From positions 93,746 to 157,745 of the forward strand of contig NZ_KE384397.1 of the NCBI RefSeq assembly GCF_000425565.1: a DNA stretch of 64,000 nt, given 5' to 3'. Each line of letters opens with the position of its first letter. The first letter of the stretch is position 1. The stretch is from Tepidiphilus margaritifer DSM 15129. GTDB taxonomy: Bacteria > Pseudomonadota > Gammaproteobacteria > Burkholderiales > Rhodocyclaceae. The notes beneath the pieces are model-generated. The model saw only the letters and a list, made by a program, of their open reading frames with translations, had not been told where the DNA came from and ran no database searches. Both the position numbers and the translations under genes were made by a program. Positions 1 through 8,994 of this stretch are shown in pieces.

Positions 1-145
1 GACGAAATTACAATTTCCCTAAACAATACGCGAACTAAAAATATTTATTTAATTTTCATATTGTAAAAGAACGTTTACGGCGACAAAGCCGATTCATCTC
101 TTGCGCGAATCTCGCCGATTTTGCCGGCTGATTCAGGTTCGCGCA
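1..145 (-). promoter_or_regulatory. Probable CRISPR leader (array off the left edge)
   Basis: This stretch follows the cas2 stop. Its outer part (about 1-80) is strikingly AT-rich with A and T runs, unlike the GC-rich surroundings. In type I-C loci the array usually lies just downstream of cas2, preceded by an AT-rich leader that drives pre-crRNA transcription and directs spacer integration. No repeat or spacer unit is visible, so the first repeat should begin beyond base 1. The leader role is inferred from position and composition only. Confidence 0.45.
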
Positions 146-436
146 TCAGATCAGCAACGGGCCATCGAAATTGGTGGCACGGAAGAAACCATACTCCCTC
201 ACATGAACATTGGTTGGTTCAATAATTCGATAAAAGCGTAAATTATCCTCGCTCGGGTCGATCTCAGAGATCAGCTGCCGCTCTAGCGCTTCAAACATCA
301 CTTCATCGACGCGGCATTCAAAAAGCGATTTTTGCACGCGCTGTCCGACACGCTCACACACTTTGGCGACACGGCGCAAGCGACGACGGCCCGCGGAAGT
401 TTCAGTTGAAACATCATAGGCGACGATAACGAGCAT
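146..436 (-). CDS. cas2: CRISPR-associated endonuclease Cas2 (type I-C)
   Basis: Cas2 is the structural dimer at the centre of the Cas1-Cas2 integrase that inserts new spacers. The 96-residue product opens with the typical beta strand [10 protein letters not shown], which carries the conserved Asp, followed by a basic helix rich in Arg and Lys. The frame could be extended upstream to 460. I chose the ATG at 436 because a GAGG ribosome site sits about 8 bases before it, because Cas2 proteins start at this strand, and because it leaves a 9-base gap after the cas1 stop. It is the last gene of the cas operon. Length and order are normal for type I-C. Confidence 0.95.
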   Translation of the reverse strand: MLVIVAYDVSTETSAGRRRLRRVAKVCERVGQRVQKSLFECRVDEVMFEALERQLISEIDPSEDNLRFYRIIEPTNVHVREYGFFRATNFDGPLLI

Positions 437-444
437 GATGATCC

Positions 445-1479
445 TCAACGGGCCATCCAAGGCAGATAGAATTCGTCTTCACCACGTACCGCCCGGGCAA
501 GCAACCGCGCTTGGACAAGCGGAACGAGTCCGAGCGGCATTTTCTGTTCCAACAAAGGGTGGGTGATTTCTTCCTGTTTGCGCTCCTGCCAAGCCAGCAC
601 GACGGTACGCCGAGCCTTGTCCGTAAGGAAGATGGACCCCCCGTCCCGTTCGATGAAATCGCCGCTGCTCAGCTGGCCACGATTGATCAGGGTCAGTGCC
701 AGACGATCGCATAAAGGGGAGCGAAACTCCTCTTGGAGATCAAGTGCGAGTGCTGCACGCCCGGGGCGCAAGGCATGCAGAAAGCCGATTTGTGGATCGA
801 GCCCGACGGTTTCCAGAGCCGAGCGACAGTCGTTCATCGAGAGTACATAGAGAAAAGAAAGCAGTGCATTGAATCGATCCCGCGGCGGACGGCGACTTCG
901 GCCGTCGAGGCGAAACCGTTCTCGCTGGGCCGGCTTGACGGCAAGGTTCAAAGCAGCGAAATAAACGCGTGCAGCCTCTCCTTCGATACCGCGCAGTTCA
1001 TCTAGATCGTGCGCCACGGCCGCGGCACGAAGCGATGCCGCCAAAGCATCGGCCTGGCGTTGCAATTCCAGCCGTTCTGCCCCGGAATCGCTTTCACGCG
1101 CAGCGCGCAGAATCACGGTTCGGCCATTGCGCAGTTTGCCAGCAACACACGAACGGGCGAGTTCGAGGGTCTTCTCTGGCGAAGTGGCGGCCGAAAATTG
1201 AGCCAAGCGCAATAGCACGTTGCCCGAAACACCCCCTTCGAGGCGAGCCTTGAACCGGCCGTGTTCGTCGAGTAACACGAGGCTTTTTCCGGCCTCGGCC
1301 AAAGCATGCATCAATGCTGGCGATACCATCACGTTGCCGAAGCAGACAATGGCACCGAGATGGTGCAGCGGGACTTGCAGCCGTTTCTCCTGCTCCACCT
1401 CCACGCGCACCGTACCGTTGTCGAGGCGCAGATAAGACGGTTGCGTCATGACGTAAAGGGTATTCTGCAGGCGGTACAT
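445..1479 (-). CDS. cas1: CRISPR-associated endonuclease Cas1 (type I-C)
   Basis: Metal-dependent integrase that, with Cas2, inserts protospacers at the leader end of the array. The 344-residue protein opens with the type I-C N-terminal pattern (LQNTLYV) and has the expected metal-binding residues: Glu near 166-168 in GIEGEAAR, His near 235 in FLHALRPGR and Asp near 247 in [10 protein letters not shown]. The start is 3 bases after the cas4 stop. Cas4, Cas1 and Cas2 form the adaptation block downstream of the interference genes. No sign of truncation or lost active-site residues. Confidence 0.96.
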   Translation of the reverse strand: MYRLQNTLYVMTQPSYLRLDNGTVRVEVEQEKRLQVPLHHLGAIVCFGNVMVSPALMHALAEAGKSLVLLDEHGRFKARLEGGVSGNVLLRLAQFSAATSPEKTLELARSCVAGKLRNGRTVILRAARESDSGAERLELQRQADALAASLRAAAVAHDLDELRGIEGEAARVYFAALNLAVKPAQRERFRLDGRSRRPPRDRFNALLSFLYVLSMNDCRSALETVGLDPQIGFLHALRPGRAALALDLQEEFRSPLCDRLALTLINRGQLSSGDFIERDGGSIFLTDKARRTVVLAWQERKQEEITHPLLEQKMPLGLVPLVQARLLARAVRGEDEFYLPWMAR

Positions 1480-1482
1480 CGC

Positions 1483-2109
1483 TCATTCCTCTTCGGGCTG
1501 GAACAAAACCGACCGTGTTCTGTGAAGAAGACTCCGATCGGCACCCAGTTCCGGCTGGCAGAGCTCGCGCAAGGAACATTCTTTGCAGCGGGCATCGAAC
1601 GGCGGCAGAGGCAAAGTGCGGCTGGCAAGCATTTGTCGCACGGCGGCGACGGTTTCCTCGACCCGGCGGCGCAACGTCTCGTCGATCGGCACTTCGCGCC
1701 GGCGGTGGCTGCTCACATGATAGATGGCCCCCCTTGGCACGGAAACGTGGAGCATTTCCTCCAGGCACATCGCCTGTGCGGCGAGCTGGACTTCGTCGGC
1801 GAGGCGGCCACGTTTCCTGCCGTATTTGAATTCGACGGGGAAAACTCGGCCGTCGGGGTGAAACTCGACGAGGTCGGCCTTGCCGGTGAGCCCCAACTGC
1901 TCCGACCATAGCGGCAAGGCCCGTTCGCTGCGCACTCCCTGACGCGACACTCCTCCGGGAAGGTCGACGAGCGCATGCGCTGCCCGTCCGCGGGCAGTAT
2001 GGATGTTTTCCTCGAAGCGCTGTTCGAGGTGAATCAGGGCGCACTGCCGTGGACAATAGACCCAGTGCTGCAGGGCGGAGAGTGCCAAGGGCTCGTCGTC
2101 ATCCGACAT
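1483..2109 (-). CDS. cas4: CRISPR-associated Cas4 nuclease (Fe-S, RecB-like)
   Basis: Cas4 trims prespacers and checks the PAM before Cas1-Cas2 integration. The 208-residue protein has the family cysteine layout for an iron-sulfur cluster: YCPRQC near residues 18-23 and a CKEC...LC group near 176-185. It also has a RecB-like nuclease core including the VEFKYG motif. The start is 18 bases after the cas7 stop. Its presence between cas7 and cas1 is typical of I-C loci, where Cas4 associates with Cas1. Confidence 0.94.
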   Translation of the reverse strand: MSDDDEPLALSALQHWVYCPRQCALIHLEQRFEENIHTARGRAAHALVDLPGGVSRQGVRSERALPLWSEQLGLTGKADLVEFHPDGRVFPVEFKYGRKRGRLADEVQLAAQAMCLEEMLHVSVPRGAIYHVSSHRRREVPIDETLRRRVEETVAAVRQMLASRTLPLPPFDARCKECSLRELCQPELGADRSLLHRTRSVLFQPEEE

Positions 2110-2127
2110 GATGAGGCGCCGCGCACC

Positions 2128-3060
2128 TTAGCAAAGGCGCAGAAGACGCACGCCTGGAGGGAGGTCCTCTCCATTTATTTTTATGTCATAATCTTCGAAT
2201 GCGCGCGGCACTTCCACACCCGGCTTACGCCGGATTTGGATGCGTTCGAAGAGTGCGTACGCTGGCGCGTTGCCGAGTTTGGATTCGTGCTCGAAGACGA
2301 TGAGGGCGCGCGTGGCCATCTCGCCTCGGGCAGCCGAGCGGTCATGTTCGAAGGACTGGCAAATCGCCTGATACAGCAACTGGAGGTCATCTTCATCGAA
2401 ACCGGTCTGGTCAGCCAGAAACGCCGAGACGAAACCATGCGCGACGTAGAGTCCATACGGCACGGTATGCTTGCGCCCCATGGTGCGGTTGTCTCCCTGC
2501 TGCTTTGCCGCCTCTTCTTCTGTGGCAACCGCCATACGCGTGATGGAATGTTCCTGCGCGACGATAGGCTCGACCGAGCGGGCGAACGTCAACTGCACTG
2601 GTCCGCGCACCTGGCCGCAGTTTACGCCGGTGGACATCACTGCCCCGAACGTGCGCACATCGAAGAAATTCTGGCACATCCATCGCCTGGCTCGCTCGAC
2701 GGCGTCGCCTCCGCCCTTGCGTTTCTTCTTGCCTTTCTTGCCCTCCTCGTTTTCGGCGGCATCCTCTTGGAGCTCTATACCGAGCGCGGCATAGGCACGC
2801 TTGTTTTGCAGATTGAGGATGGCTTTCTCACGCACATAGATTTCATAGCGCTTCTCGCCAGGTTGAGGCGCGTTTTCGGTTTGATCGTGGGTCATGGCCA
2901 CGAAATTGCGAATCTTGCGTTTGAGCGCGACATCGGTAACCAAACCATGACCGGTTTCGGCATCGATGCGAGGCAGGTTGCCGGCATCGGGGTCCCCGTT
3001 GGGGTTGCCGTCCTTGACATCGAAAATCCAGACGAAGTCGTAGCGGTGTTGCAGGCTCAT
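2128..3060 (-). CDS. cas7c: Type I-C Cascade backbone protein Cas7c (Csd2)
   Basis: Cas7c multimerises along the crRNA to form the Cascade backbone. The 310-residue sequence starts with the family strand and glycine-rich loop ([13 protein letters not shown], residues 13-25) and carries the conserved RNFVAMTH and [13 protein letters not shown] segments. It overlaps the cas8c stop by 4 bases (ATGA), so translation is probably coupled. An unusual acidic then lysine-rich stretch at about residues 103-118 ([13 protein letters not shown]) sits in a loop region and looks like a local insertion. Confidence 0.95.
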   Translation of the reverse strand: MSLQHRYDFVWIFDVKDGNPNGDPDAGNLPRIDAETGHGLVTDVALKRKIRNFVAMTHDQTENAPQPGEKRYEIYVREKAILNLQNKRAYAALGIELQEDAAENEEGKKGKKKRKGGGDAVERARRWMCQNFFDVRTFGAVMSTGVNCGQVRGPVQLTFARSVEPIVAQEHSITRMAVATEEEAAKQQGDNRTMGRKHTVPYGLYVAHGFVSAFLADQTGFDEDDLQLLYQAICQSFEHDRSAARGEMATRALIVFEHESKLGNAPAYALFERIQIRRKPGVEVPRAFEDYDIKINGEDLPPGVRLLRLC

Positions 3061-3461
3061 GGGCGTTGCTCCTCGGCGAGGGCCGTCGTAGATTCAAAAG
3101 ACTCTTTGGCGGTCTTGGTAAAGAAAGCTTGACGCTGCTGGTAGTATCCCAATGCAAAGCGGGCTTGGTCGGCAAGCGGAAGAATCCTGGGCGGAAAGCC
3201 CGACGGATCGAATCCGTCCATGATCTCCCCAATGACCCGTTCGTACCAACGAGCCTTGCCCTCGGAGAGCTTGGCTAGATGATGAGTGGATAATCGCAGC
3301 AAGGTGGAAAATACCGCAGCCGGAGTGCTGCTCGCAGCACCATAGTAGCGCTCGCGGATGGTGGTATTGAGCCCGGGGCTAGCCTCTTCTTGAATTCGTT
3401 CGAGCACGGCAAAGAGCCGCCCCAAGCGGTAGCCGACATTGGGATTGTCTGGATCGAGCAT
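3057..3461 (-). CDS. cas11c: Internal Cas11c small subunit, in frame within cas8c
   Basis: In type I-C systems the small subunit Cas11c is known to be made from an internal start within cas8c (first shown for Desulfovibrio vulgaris). Here the codon for Met459 of Cas8c is preceded by AAGGAG with a 9-base spacer (SD at about 3471-3476, ATG at 3461). This would give a 134-residue helical protein covering the conserved C-terminal part of Cas8c, close to the size expected for Cas11c. The site and frame are seen in the sequence; translation in vivo is inferred. Confidence 0.7.
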   Translation of the reverse strand: MLDPDNPNVGYRLGRLFAVLERIQEEASPGLNTTIRERYYGAASSTPAAVFSTLLRLSTHHLAKLSEGKARWYERVIGEIMDGFDPSGFPPRILPLADQARFALGYYQQRQAFFTKTAKESFESTTALAEEQRP

Positions 3462-4835
3462 CGGTGGAATCTCCTTGACGGGAAAGGTAGACCTGCGGTC
3501 GCGCCGGTTGAGGAACGCACGCAGCAGCGCCGCACGGGGATAGTTCACTTCGCGCTCGGCGCGGCAGCGGTTGACGGCGAGCACGAGGAGCCCATAGGGA
3601 TAGGGCAACCCCTCGAAGATCGCACGGACCAGTTCTCCTCCCAGCCGCGGTGGAATGTTGTCCGCTTTGTGTTGCACGGCCAACGAGGCAAGGAGTCGAA
3701 AAAGGGAGAGGTACTCGGGCTCACCTGGCTTGTGGACGATCCCGATGTCCTCGAAATGCTGGCGGACACGCTGTGCGAGCTCCATGGCCGTACCCGATTC
3801 GAAAAACCGGATCGCAATGCGAGCTGCATTAGGTGCGAGGCCGAGTACATAGAAGCGCGTATCGTCCTCGCCCACGGCAAAACGCCCCCGCTGGATCGCC
3901 TCATAGATGGTACGCACCGCCTCGGTTTGCCGGTCGGGATCATCGCGAACCGGCTCACCGAAGAGATCGGTGAGGCATTCTTCGAGCTCGTGCGGCTCCT
4001 CGGCCCAGAAGACGATCGCGGTGTCCCCCACCTGGACACGCTGCCGCGATTCTCCAGCCAGAAGATGGTTCAATGCCGTCGTGTAGGCAAAGGCCGCAGG
4101 TTTGCCGACAGGCGCATTGGCCCCTTGGCTCTTGCCCCAGGAATTGAATGCACCCAGATTGAACGAGACGATGTTCGCACCGCTCGTTTGAGCACCCCAT
4201 ACCCCCTTGATGGGGGGATGCAGTCGGGCCAAAGCGGCGGATTCGCCTCGCACCAGACAGATTCCCTCTTTCGTCTCTTCCTCACCGACACCGTCGGCCA
4301 CGGCAGTGACGGCCGCACGCTGGCATACGAGCTCGACGTCCTCTTGAAGACGGAAGCTAAGATACGGATTGATGCGCTTGATTTCTTCCCAAGCAGGAAA
4401 CGCGGCGAGGCGTTCCTCGAGCTGATCGGGATCGAGTCGAGCGAGAAAAGCGCGCACCGCGGCAACTCCGGGATCGTTTTTTACTTCCTCGGGCAGCGCC
4501 TCGATACGGGCGCGGAACGCCTCGTGCTGTCGCGCGACACGCTCGGGATCGTCACGGGTATCGATGCCGAGTACGTATTCGGCGGTATCCCACAGCAGAT
4601 TGGCGGCTACGCCGGAAGTCTTCTTCACTGCCTGGGGAACGAGGAAACGGGTGGCCGTCTTCTTTTTGCCGCTACCGCTGCGGGTATCGCTGATCTGCAC
4701 CAGGGTGCCGTCACGAGCGAGCTCCAGGATGAAGGGGATTTCCTTTTCTTCGAACCCATAAGGCGGCAGTCGTTTGGCCGGATCGGGATCGGCCTGTTTG
4801 CGGCGGTAATAGGCGTCGAGCGCTTGGAGAATCAT
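3057..4835 (-). CDS. cas8c: Type I-C Cascade large subunit Cas8c (Csd1)
   Basis: Cas8c is the large subunit of type I-C Cascade; it recognises the PAM and helps recruit Cas3. At 592 residues it is the usual size, and the conserved C-terminal section ([17 protein letters not shown], then [11 protein letters not shown], then HHLAKL) is intact. It overlaps cas5c by 4 bases upstream and cas7c by 4 bases downstream, as expected for stoichiometric subunits in one operon. Its 3' third holds a strong internal ribosome site that should yield the small subunit Cas11c, annotated separately. Confidence 0.94.
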   Translation of the reverse strand: MILQALDAYYRRKQADPDPAKRLPPYGFEEKEIPFILELARDGTLVQISDTRSGSGKKKTATRFLVPQAVKKTSGVAANLLWDTAEYVLGIDTRDDPERVARQHEAFRARIEALPEEVKNDPGVAAVRAFLARLDPDQLEERLAAFPAWEEIKRINPYLSFRLQEDVELVCQRAAVTAVADGVGEEETKEGICLVRGESAALARLHPPIKGVWGAQTSGANIVSFNLGAFNSWGKSQGANAPVGKPAAFAYTTALNHLLAGESRQRVQVGDTAIVFWAEEPHELEECLTDLFGEPVRDDPDRQTEAVRTIYEAIQRGRFAVGEDDTRFYVLGLAPNAARIAIRFFESGTAMELAQRVRQHFEDIGIVHKPGEPEYLSLFRLLASLAVQHKADNIPPRLGGELVRAIFEGLPYPYGLLVLAVNRCRAEREVNYPRAALLRAFLNRRDRRSTFPVKEIPPMLDPDNPNVGYRLGRLFAVLERIQEEASPGLNTTIRERYYGAASSTPAAVFSTLLRLSTHHLAKLSEGKARWYERVIGEIMDGFDPSGFPPRILPLADQARFALGYYQQRQAFFTKTAKESFESTTALAEEQRP

Positions 4836-5557
4836 CTTTTCACCTCAGGGGCATCCCATGCAGGCACCTCGACGACACCTCGAACGAGCCGCGCCTTGAA
4901 AAACATCGCCTGCGGATCGAATGGATCGCTGTAATCCAGATCGTATAGTATGTAACCGAGTTCGCGCGTCTCGTCGATGGGAGGGCGGCGTGTCCGCTCA
5001 TCGTCTGGATCCTCTACGAGCCGAAAAGCGGCGGCGAATTCACGCGTCCCAAGATAAGGTTGGTTGACGCACTGCCCCTTTCGGGCGCGGCGTATGAACA
5101 TTTCGGCATATTTCTGCGGCGTCTCGTCATCCTGCGACGTCAAGGCGATGTCTCGAGCGTCCCCAAGCCGACGATATGCGTGGCGATGCGGTAGGAATTC
5201 CATCTCGGCATGAATGCGGTAGGCGACATCGCGCAACAGAAGGGCCGCCCGCTGCTGGCGTTCCTCGTCGACGTACTGGGCGAGCATCCCCATGCCGGAG
5301 TTCATCGCCTCTTCGACGGTACCCAATGCAACGACATTTGCAATCTCGTTGCGTCTGATGTTCGTCCAGCGGATCGGTTCGAGTACTTCGATGCGGCGAA
5401 TGTGCCAGCGGATACGCGGTTTCCACAGGATCGCCTCGAAACAGGCACGCGCGGCCGATGGCGTGATAACCTCGTAGCTCACGCGCTCGACTTTCATCTC
5501 GGGTCGCGTGAAACAAGCCAGAGGGCCGGAGAGTTCGACGCAAAATTTTATCGGCAT
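4832..5557 (-). CDS. cas5c: Type I-C crRNA endoribonuclease Cas5c (Cas5d)
   Basis: In type I-C, Cas5c replaces Cas6: it cleaves pre-crRNA and stays bound to the 5' handle in Cascade. The product, about 241 residues, shows the family opening (KFCVELSGPLACFTRPEMKVERVSYEV) and the conserved PSAARACFEAILWKP segment. An upstream TTG at 5578 would overlap the cas3 stop. I prefer the ATG at 5557 because of the GAGG site just before it, the same SD context seen at cas2, and the family start. The stop overlaps the cas8c start (ATGA). Confidence 0.94.
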   Translation of the reverse strand: MPIKFCVELSGPLACFTRPEMKVERVSYEVITPSAARACFEAILWKPRIRWHIRRIEVLEPIRWTNIRRNEIANVVALGTVEEAMNSGMGMLAQYVDEERQQRAALLLRDVAYRIHAEMEFLPHRHAYRRLGDARDIALTSQDDETPQKYAEMFIRRARKGQCVNQPYLGTREFAAAFRLVEDPDDERTRRPPIDETRELGYILYDLDYSDPFDPQAMFFKARLVRGVVEVPAWDAPEVKR

Positions 5558-5574
5558 GATGATCCTCGCTGGAA

Positions 5575-7824
5575 TCAAACGATGGTCATGGCGGGGTTGG
5601 TATCCATGCCATCCTGAAGATCGAACCCCAATATCGGATGGTAGAGCCAGTCGCTTTCCTGAACGAACACGCCCGGCGCAACCTCACGCAGATCGCCCTT
5701 GCCGAGCAGGCGATCGACATCCTTACGATAGAGCATGACCATGTAGGGCTGAAGCTTGCGAAGCAGCCAGCGCTGAGGGCCGTCGAGCTCGAGAAGGGCA
5801 AGCAGCTCATCGATGCGACAGTCGGTGCCGTCCTCACCACGGTAGCGCACCACGACGGAGGAAGTCTCCTCGTCGTCGATGAGACGGAAAGCCTCGGCCG
5901 CAGAGCGAAACCGTACATCCAGCTCTCTACCGGTGGCCAGCATCCGTCCAATCCCTTTCTCATCGAGATCGCAGTCGGAGTAGAACTGCGTGAAATAGGC
6001 GGCAAATAAGGATCGCTCAAGCGGGTTTCGGTTTCCCTCGATGCCGTATAAAACCTTGCGGCAAGCGTCTTCTCCTTTCCTCAAGAGGCCGGGCGGGGCG
6101 GATTGGGGCGGGACAAACACGATGACCTCTCCTTTCACGAGTTTCCCCTCGCGGTTGCAGCGTCCGGCGGCTTGGGCGATGGAATCGAGCCCTGCGATCG
6201 CCCGATAGACAACGGGGAAATCAAGGTCAACGCCAGCCTCCACCAGCTGGGTACTGACCACGCGGGTGGGGATGCCCTCGCCAAGACGCTTCTTGATCTG
6301 TCCAATCACCACGGAGCGATGCGCCGGGCACATGAGCGCCGAGAGGTGCAGCGTTCCTTCGGGCATTGCCTGCCATAAAGCGCGGGCATGCGCACGGGTA
6401 TTGACGATGGCGAGCACCGAGGAATGGCGCGCGAGTTCCTGCGCAAGTTCGCTCCAATCGCGCCGTGCGTTCCAATCGGCGGGCAGATGCACCTGCACCC
6501 GGTCGAGCCGTTCATAGAGCCCGTCGGGGTCGGAGACGATTTCACGCACGCCATCGAGCCCACGCACGTTCTTGCGCGGATCGAACGCTTGGCGGCTGGC
6601 GAGCACGGGCTGCGTAGCAGTCGAGAGCACGAAGGTCACGCCATAGTGCTCGACGAGCAGATTCATGACATCAAGGATAGGCTGCAGGAACTGCGGCGAC
6701 AGCAGATGCGCCTCGTCGAGCACGATGATGCTATCGACGAGATTGTGCAGCTTGCGGCAGCGCGATGGACGGTCGGCGAAGAGCGATTCGAAGAGTTGGA
6801 CATTGGTGGTAACGATGATGGGCGCGTCCCAGTTCTCGCTGGCAAGCCGCGATGCAGACGTTTCGCGCTCCGGTAAGTCCGCCACGTTGCTGTGATGCTC
6901 CACGATCGCGTCTTCGCCAAAGACGTCACGATAGACCCTGGCCGTCTGCTCGATGATGCTCGTGTAGGGGATGGCATAGACGATGCGCCGCTTGCCATGG
7001 CGCAGGGCGTGCCCGAGCGCAAACGCCATGCTGGAGAGCGTCTTGCCGCCGCCGGTGGGCACCGTAAGCGAAAAGATGCCCGGAGGCTGCTGCGCGGCAT
7101 CGCGGCATTGTTGCAGCACTTCGGCGCGTACGGCATTGACCGACGTCGGTGCCACCTCGCGTGACTTGCGCGCCATGAATGCGTCGAACCGCGGTGCCAG
7201 TTCAGACAGACTCGGCCAACAGTTGCGCGCCGCGAATGTGTCGGGCGACATATAGCGCTCGGTGTCGAGAAAATCTGCGTCGACCAAAGCAGAGAAGAGC
7301 AACCGCACCCACAGCGGAAAACCAGCGATTTTTCCTGGGACTTCTTTCAGGTCGGGTTTGAAGTCTCCCGATTCGGTGATCTCTGGTGGAATCGGTTCGG
7401 CGAGCGTTTCCATGAGTTCAGCGCGGCTTGCCGGATCGGCGAGACGCTCGCACAAGCCGCCGTACCAGTCGTCGAGCCCAGCGTGATGTCCGGCGATGAG
7501 ATAGGCGAGCACCCGACCCGGCAAGCCGAACCGATCACAGGCGAGTAATGCCCCTGCGGTAGAGTGTGGCGCCCGGCCCAGTTCGCCTTTGATACTGGCA
7601 TCCGGCTCGTAGCCGCTCTTGTGGCGGATGTAGCGCTGGAAGCGGAGACGGTATTTGCCCAGATCGTGCCACTGACCGGCAAGCCTCGCCCATCCGGCGC
7701 CATAGCGTTCGGCAAACTGCTCTGCGAGTTTTGCTGTTTCGCGCAGATGCGCTGCGAGATCGTGCGGCTCACGCCATGCTTCTCGTTTCTCATCGCGGGC
7801 GACGTGGGCGATGTAGTATGGCAT
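5575..7824 (-). CDS. cas3: Type I-C Cas3 helicase-nuclease
   Basis: Cas3 is the nuclease-helicase that degrades DNA marked by Cascade. The 749-residue protein has an N-terminal HD nuclease domain (His26, His53-Asp54 in WHDLGKY, AGHHAG near 111-116). An SF2 helicase follows, with Walker A VPTGGGKT (255-262), DEAH (370-373), the SAT-like motif STAT and motif VI QAAGRCNREG. A C-terminal domain of about 200 residues completes it. As first gene of the cas operon it follows a candidate promoter at 7909-7937. All catalytic motifs are intact, so interference should be functional if an array is present. Confidence 0.96.
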   Translation of the reverse strand: MPYYIAHVARDEKREAWREPHDLAAHLRETAKLAEQFAERYGAGWARLAGQWHDLGKYRLRFQRYIRHKSGYEPDASIKGELGRAPHSTAGALLACDRFGLPGRVLAYLIAGHHAGLDDWYGGLCERLADPASRAELMETLAEPIPPEITESGDFKPDLKEVPGKIAGFPLWVRLLFSALVDADFLDTERYMSPDTFAARNCWPSLSELAPRFDAFMARKSREVAPTSVNAVRAEVLQQCRDAAQQPPGIFSLTVPTGGGKTLSSMAFALGHALRHGKRRIVYAIPYTSIIEQTARVYRDVFGEDAIVEHHSNVADLPERETSASRLASENWDAPIIVTTNVQLFESLFADRPSRCRKLHNLVDSIIVLDEAHLLSPQFLQPILDVMNLLVEHYGVTFVLSTATQPVLASRQAFDPRKNVRGLDGVREIVSDPDGLYERLDRVQVHLPADWNARRDWSELAQELARHSSVLAIVNTRAHARALWQAMPEGTLHLSALMCPAHRSVVIGQIKKRLGEGIPTRVVSTQLVEAGVDLDFPVVYRAIAGLDSIAQAAGRCNREGKLVKGEVIVFVPPQSAPPGLLRKGEDACRKVLYGIEGNRNPLERSLFAAYFTQFYSDCDLDEKGIGRMLATGRELDVRFRSAAEAFRLIDDEETSSVVVRYRGEDGTDCRIDELLALLELDGPQRWLLRKLQPYMVMLYRKDVDRLLGKGDLREVAPGVFVQESDWLYHPILGFDLQDGMDTNPAMTIV

Positions 7825-7908
7825 GCTTTCCCTCCCTGGAAGTCATACCGGACGGCCATCCAATGGTAGCTCAATCGGCATGCAAAGGGAAAGCAAAAGC
7901 ATGCCAAC

Positions 7909-7937
7909 ATCGTCATGGAATCAGGCTGACATGTCAA
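7909..7937 (-). promoter_or_regulatory. Candidate promoter of the cas operon
   Basis: On the minus strand a perfect -35 hexamer TTGACA (7932-7937) is followed after 17 bases by GACGAT (7909-7914), a weak -10. It lies about 85 bases before the cas3 start, in the only sizeable gap upstream of the operon. The -35 and spacing are good, the -10 is poor (3 of 6), so a regulator or another start site is possible. Confidence 0.4.
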
Positions 7938-7962
7938 GATCTTGGCGAAAAAATTTGGCAAT

Positions 7963-7994
7963 AAAAAAACCGGCCCCGAAAGGCCGGCTTTTTT
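7963..7994 (-). terminator. Rho-independent terminator of the small secreted protein gene
   Basis: Read on the minus strand, the stem GGCCGG/CCGGCC closes a short loop and is flanked by an A run before it and a run of seven T after it, the classical intrinsic terminator shape. It ends the transcript of the gene at 8013-8285 and insulates the cas promoter. Because the flanking A and T runs pair with each other, it may also work on the plus strand. Confidence 0.9.
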
Positions 7995-8012
7995 ATTGAA
8001 CGACGTGCCCTT

Positions 8013-8285
8013 TCACTCGGCAGCCGGGGTTTCTCCTGTGCTCGGGGTCGTCGACGTCCCCTTGTGAGCAGCCGGGGCACGTTTGCCGTGCGCGGCCGAG
8101 CCTTTCTGGTGCGTCGTGCTCTTGGCGCCCGTCTGGCCGGCCGGCTTGTGCGCCCGCTGATGCTTGGTCGGGGTCGTCGCGGAGGCGGGAGTTTCGGTGG
8201 AAGACTCCGTTGCTTGGGCGAACACGAAACCGGGCACCGCCAGCACGGCGGCCAGGGCACCGGTGATCAGAAATTTCTTGCTCAT
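8013..8285 (-). CDS. Small secreted Ala/Thr/His/Lys-rich protein, function unknown
   Basis: A 90-residue protein with a clear Sec signal peptide (MSKKFLITGALAAVLAVPGFVFAQA) followed by a low-complexity mature part rich in Ala, Thr, His, Lys, Pro and Ser, with repeated HK, HQK and AHK patterns and few hydrophobic residues. It is probably an intrinsically disordered periplasmic protein. The basic His-rich composition recalls small acid-shock or cation-binding proteins, but I do not recognise a family. I preferred the ATG at 8285 over 8312 because it places the signal peptide at the N-terminus. A strong terminator follows. No operon partners are evident. Confidence 0.7.
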   Translation of the reverse strand: MSKKFLITGALAAVLAVPGFVFAQATESSTETPASATTPTKHQRAHKPAGQTGAKSTTHQKGSAAHGKRAPAAHKGTSTTPSTGETPAAE

Positions 8286-8376
8286 CGCTCTTGCCTCTTC
8301 GGGAAACACCACATGGTGTCGGGACGTACGATACCAGTACTGTGCCGAGGAGGAATTTTCAAGACGTTTCCGGAAT

Positions 8377-8631
8377 TCAGTCTTCGTCTACGCCGCCGGC
8401 GAGCTGGGCTTCGAGCAAGCCGACGCGGCGTTCGAGCTCGGCGAGCTCTTGGCGCAGCTTGATGACCAGCTCGCGCTGCGCTTCGAATTCGTCGCGCGTG
8501 ACGAGATCCATGCGATCGAACATGGAAGCGAGCAATGCCTTGGCATTCTTCTCGAAATCCTTGAGCGGACTCGTCTCGGCGAGGTGCTTGAGTTTTTGCG
8601 CGAGTTCGTCGAACATCGGGGGAGGATTCAT
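8377..8631 (-). CDS. ubiK: Ubiquinone biosynthesis accessory factor UbiK (YqiC/BMFP family)
   Basis: An 84-residue protein matching the UbiK/YqiC (formerly BMFP) family: an N-terminal amphipathic segment (FDELAQKLKHLAE) and a C-terminal coiled coil (REELVIKLRQELAELERRVGLLEAQL pattern, residues about 50-78) that trimerises. In E. coli UbiK helps the soluble Ubi complex gather around UbiJ for aerobic ubiquinone synthesis. Length and architecture are normal. It lies just downstream of the yqjD-E-K trio but about 40 bases apart, so it may be transcribed separately. Confidence 0.85.
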   Translation of the reverse strand: MNPPPMFDELAQKLKHLAETSPLKDFEKNAKALLASMFDRMDLVTRDEFEAQRELVIKLRQELAELERRVGLLEAQLAGGVDED

Positions 8632-8673
8632 GATGTCATCCTTGGAAGTGGCAGGGAATCGCGCCGCAGTGTA

Positions 8674-8994
8674 TCACGCGGTTCCCCGATCACGCCAACC
8701 GCCGCTCTTGCCGGCAAGCAATTTGTGCGCCAAGCGCACCCCTTCGACCACACCCAGACCCCGCCCCCACCATTTGAGTGCGGCCTGGGCCGTGCCACGG
8801 CGCCCCAGGCGCCACAAAATCGCGCCGCCGGCGAGCGCAAGCGGTACTTTCCAGCGCACGAGGGTACGCCAGGCGTCGTCGACGGGGCGCACAGACTCGC
8901 GCCATTCGGCGGCAGCCTGAGCCGTGCGTTGGCGGTGCGCGGCGATACGCGCCTCCAGCTCGGCCTTGCGGGCGGCGAGTTCCTCGCGGCGCAT
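8674..8994 (-). CDS. yqjK: YqjK-like membrane-associated protein
   Basis: A 106-residue protein whose N-terminal half is a charged helix (RREELAARKAELEARIAAHRQR), followed by one likely membrane segment (VPLALAGGAILWRL near 53-66) and a basic tail. It fits the YqjK-like family by context and layout. The start overlaps the yqjE stop (TGATG), indicating coupled translation. Longer upstream starts in this frame run through yqjE and are rejected. The role of YqjK is not established; the trio yqjD-yqjE-yqjK is linked to stationary phase or envelope stress in enterics. Confidence 0.7.
   Translation of the reverse strand: MRREELAARKAELEARIAAHRQRTAQAAAEWRESVRPVDDAWRTLVRWKVPLALAGGAILWRLGRRGTAQAALKWWGRGLGVVEGVRLAHKLLAGKSGGWRDRGTA

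Noticed and set aside
3390-4934. Long plus-strand open frame opposite cas8c
   Set aside because: Antisense shadow of a well-recognised cas gene, no motifs.
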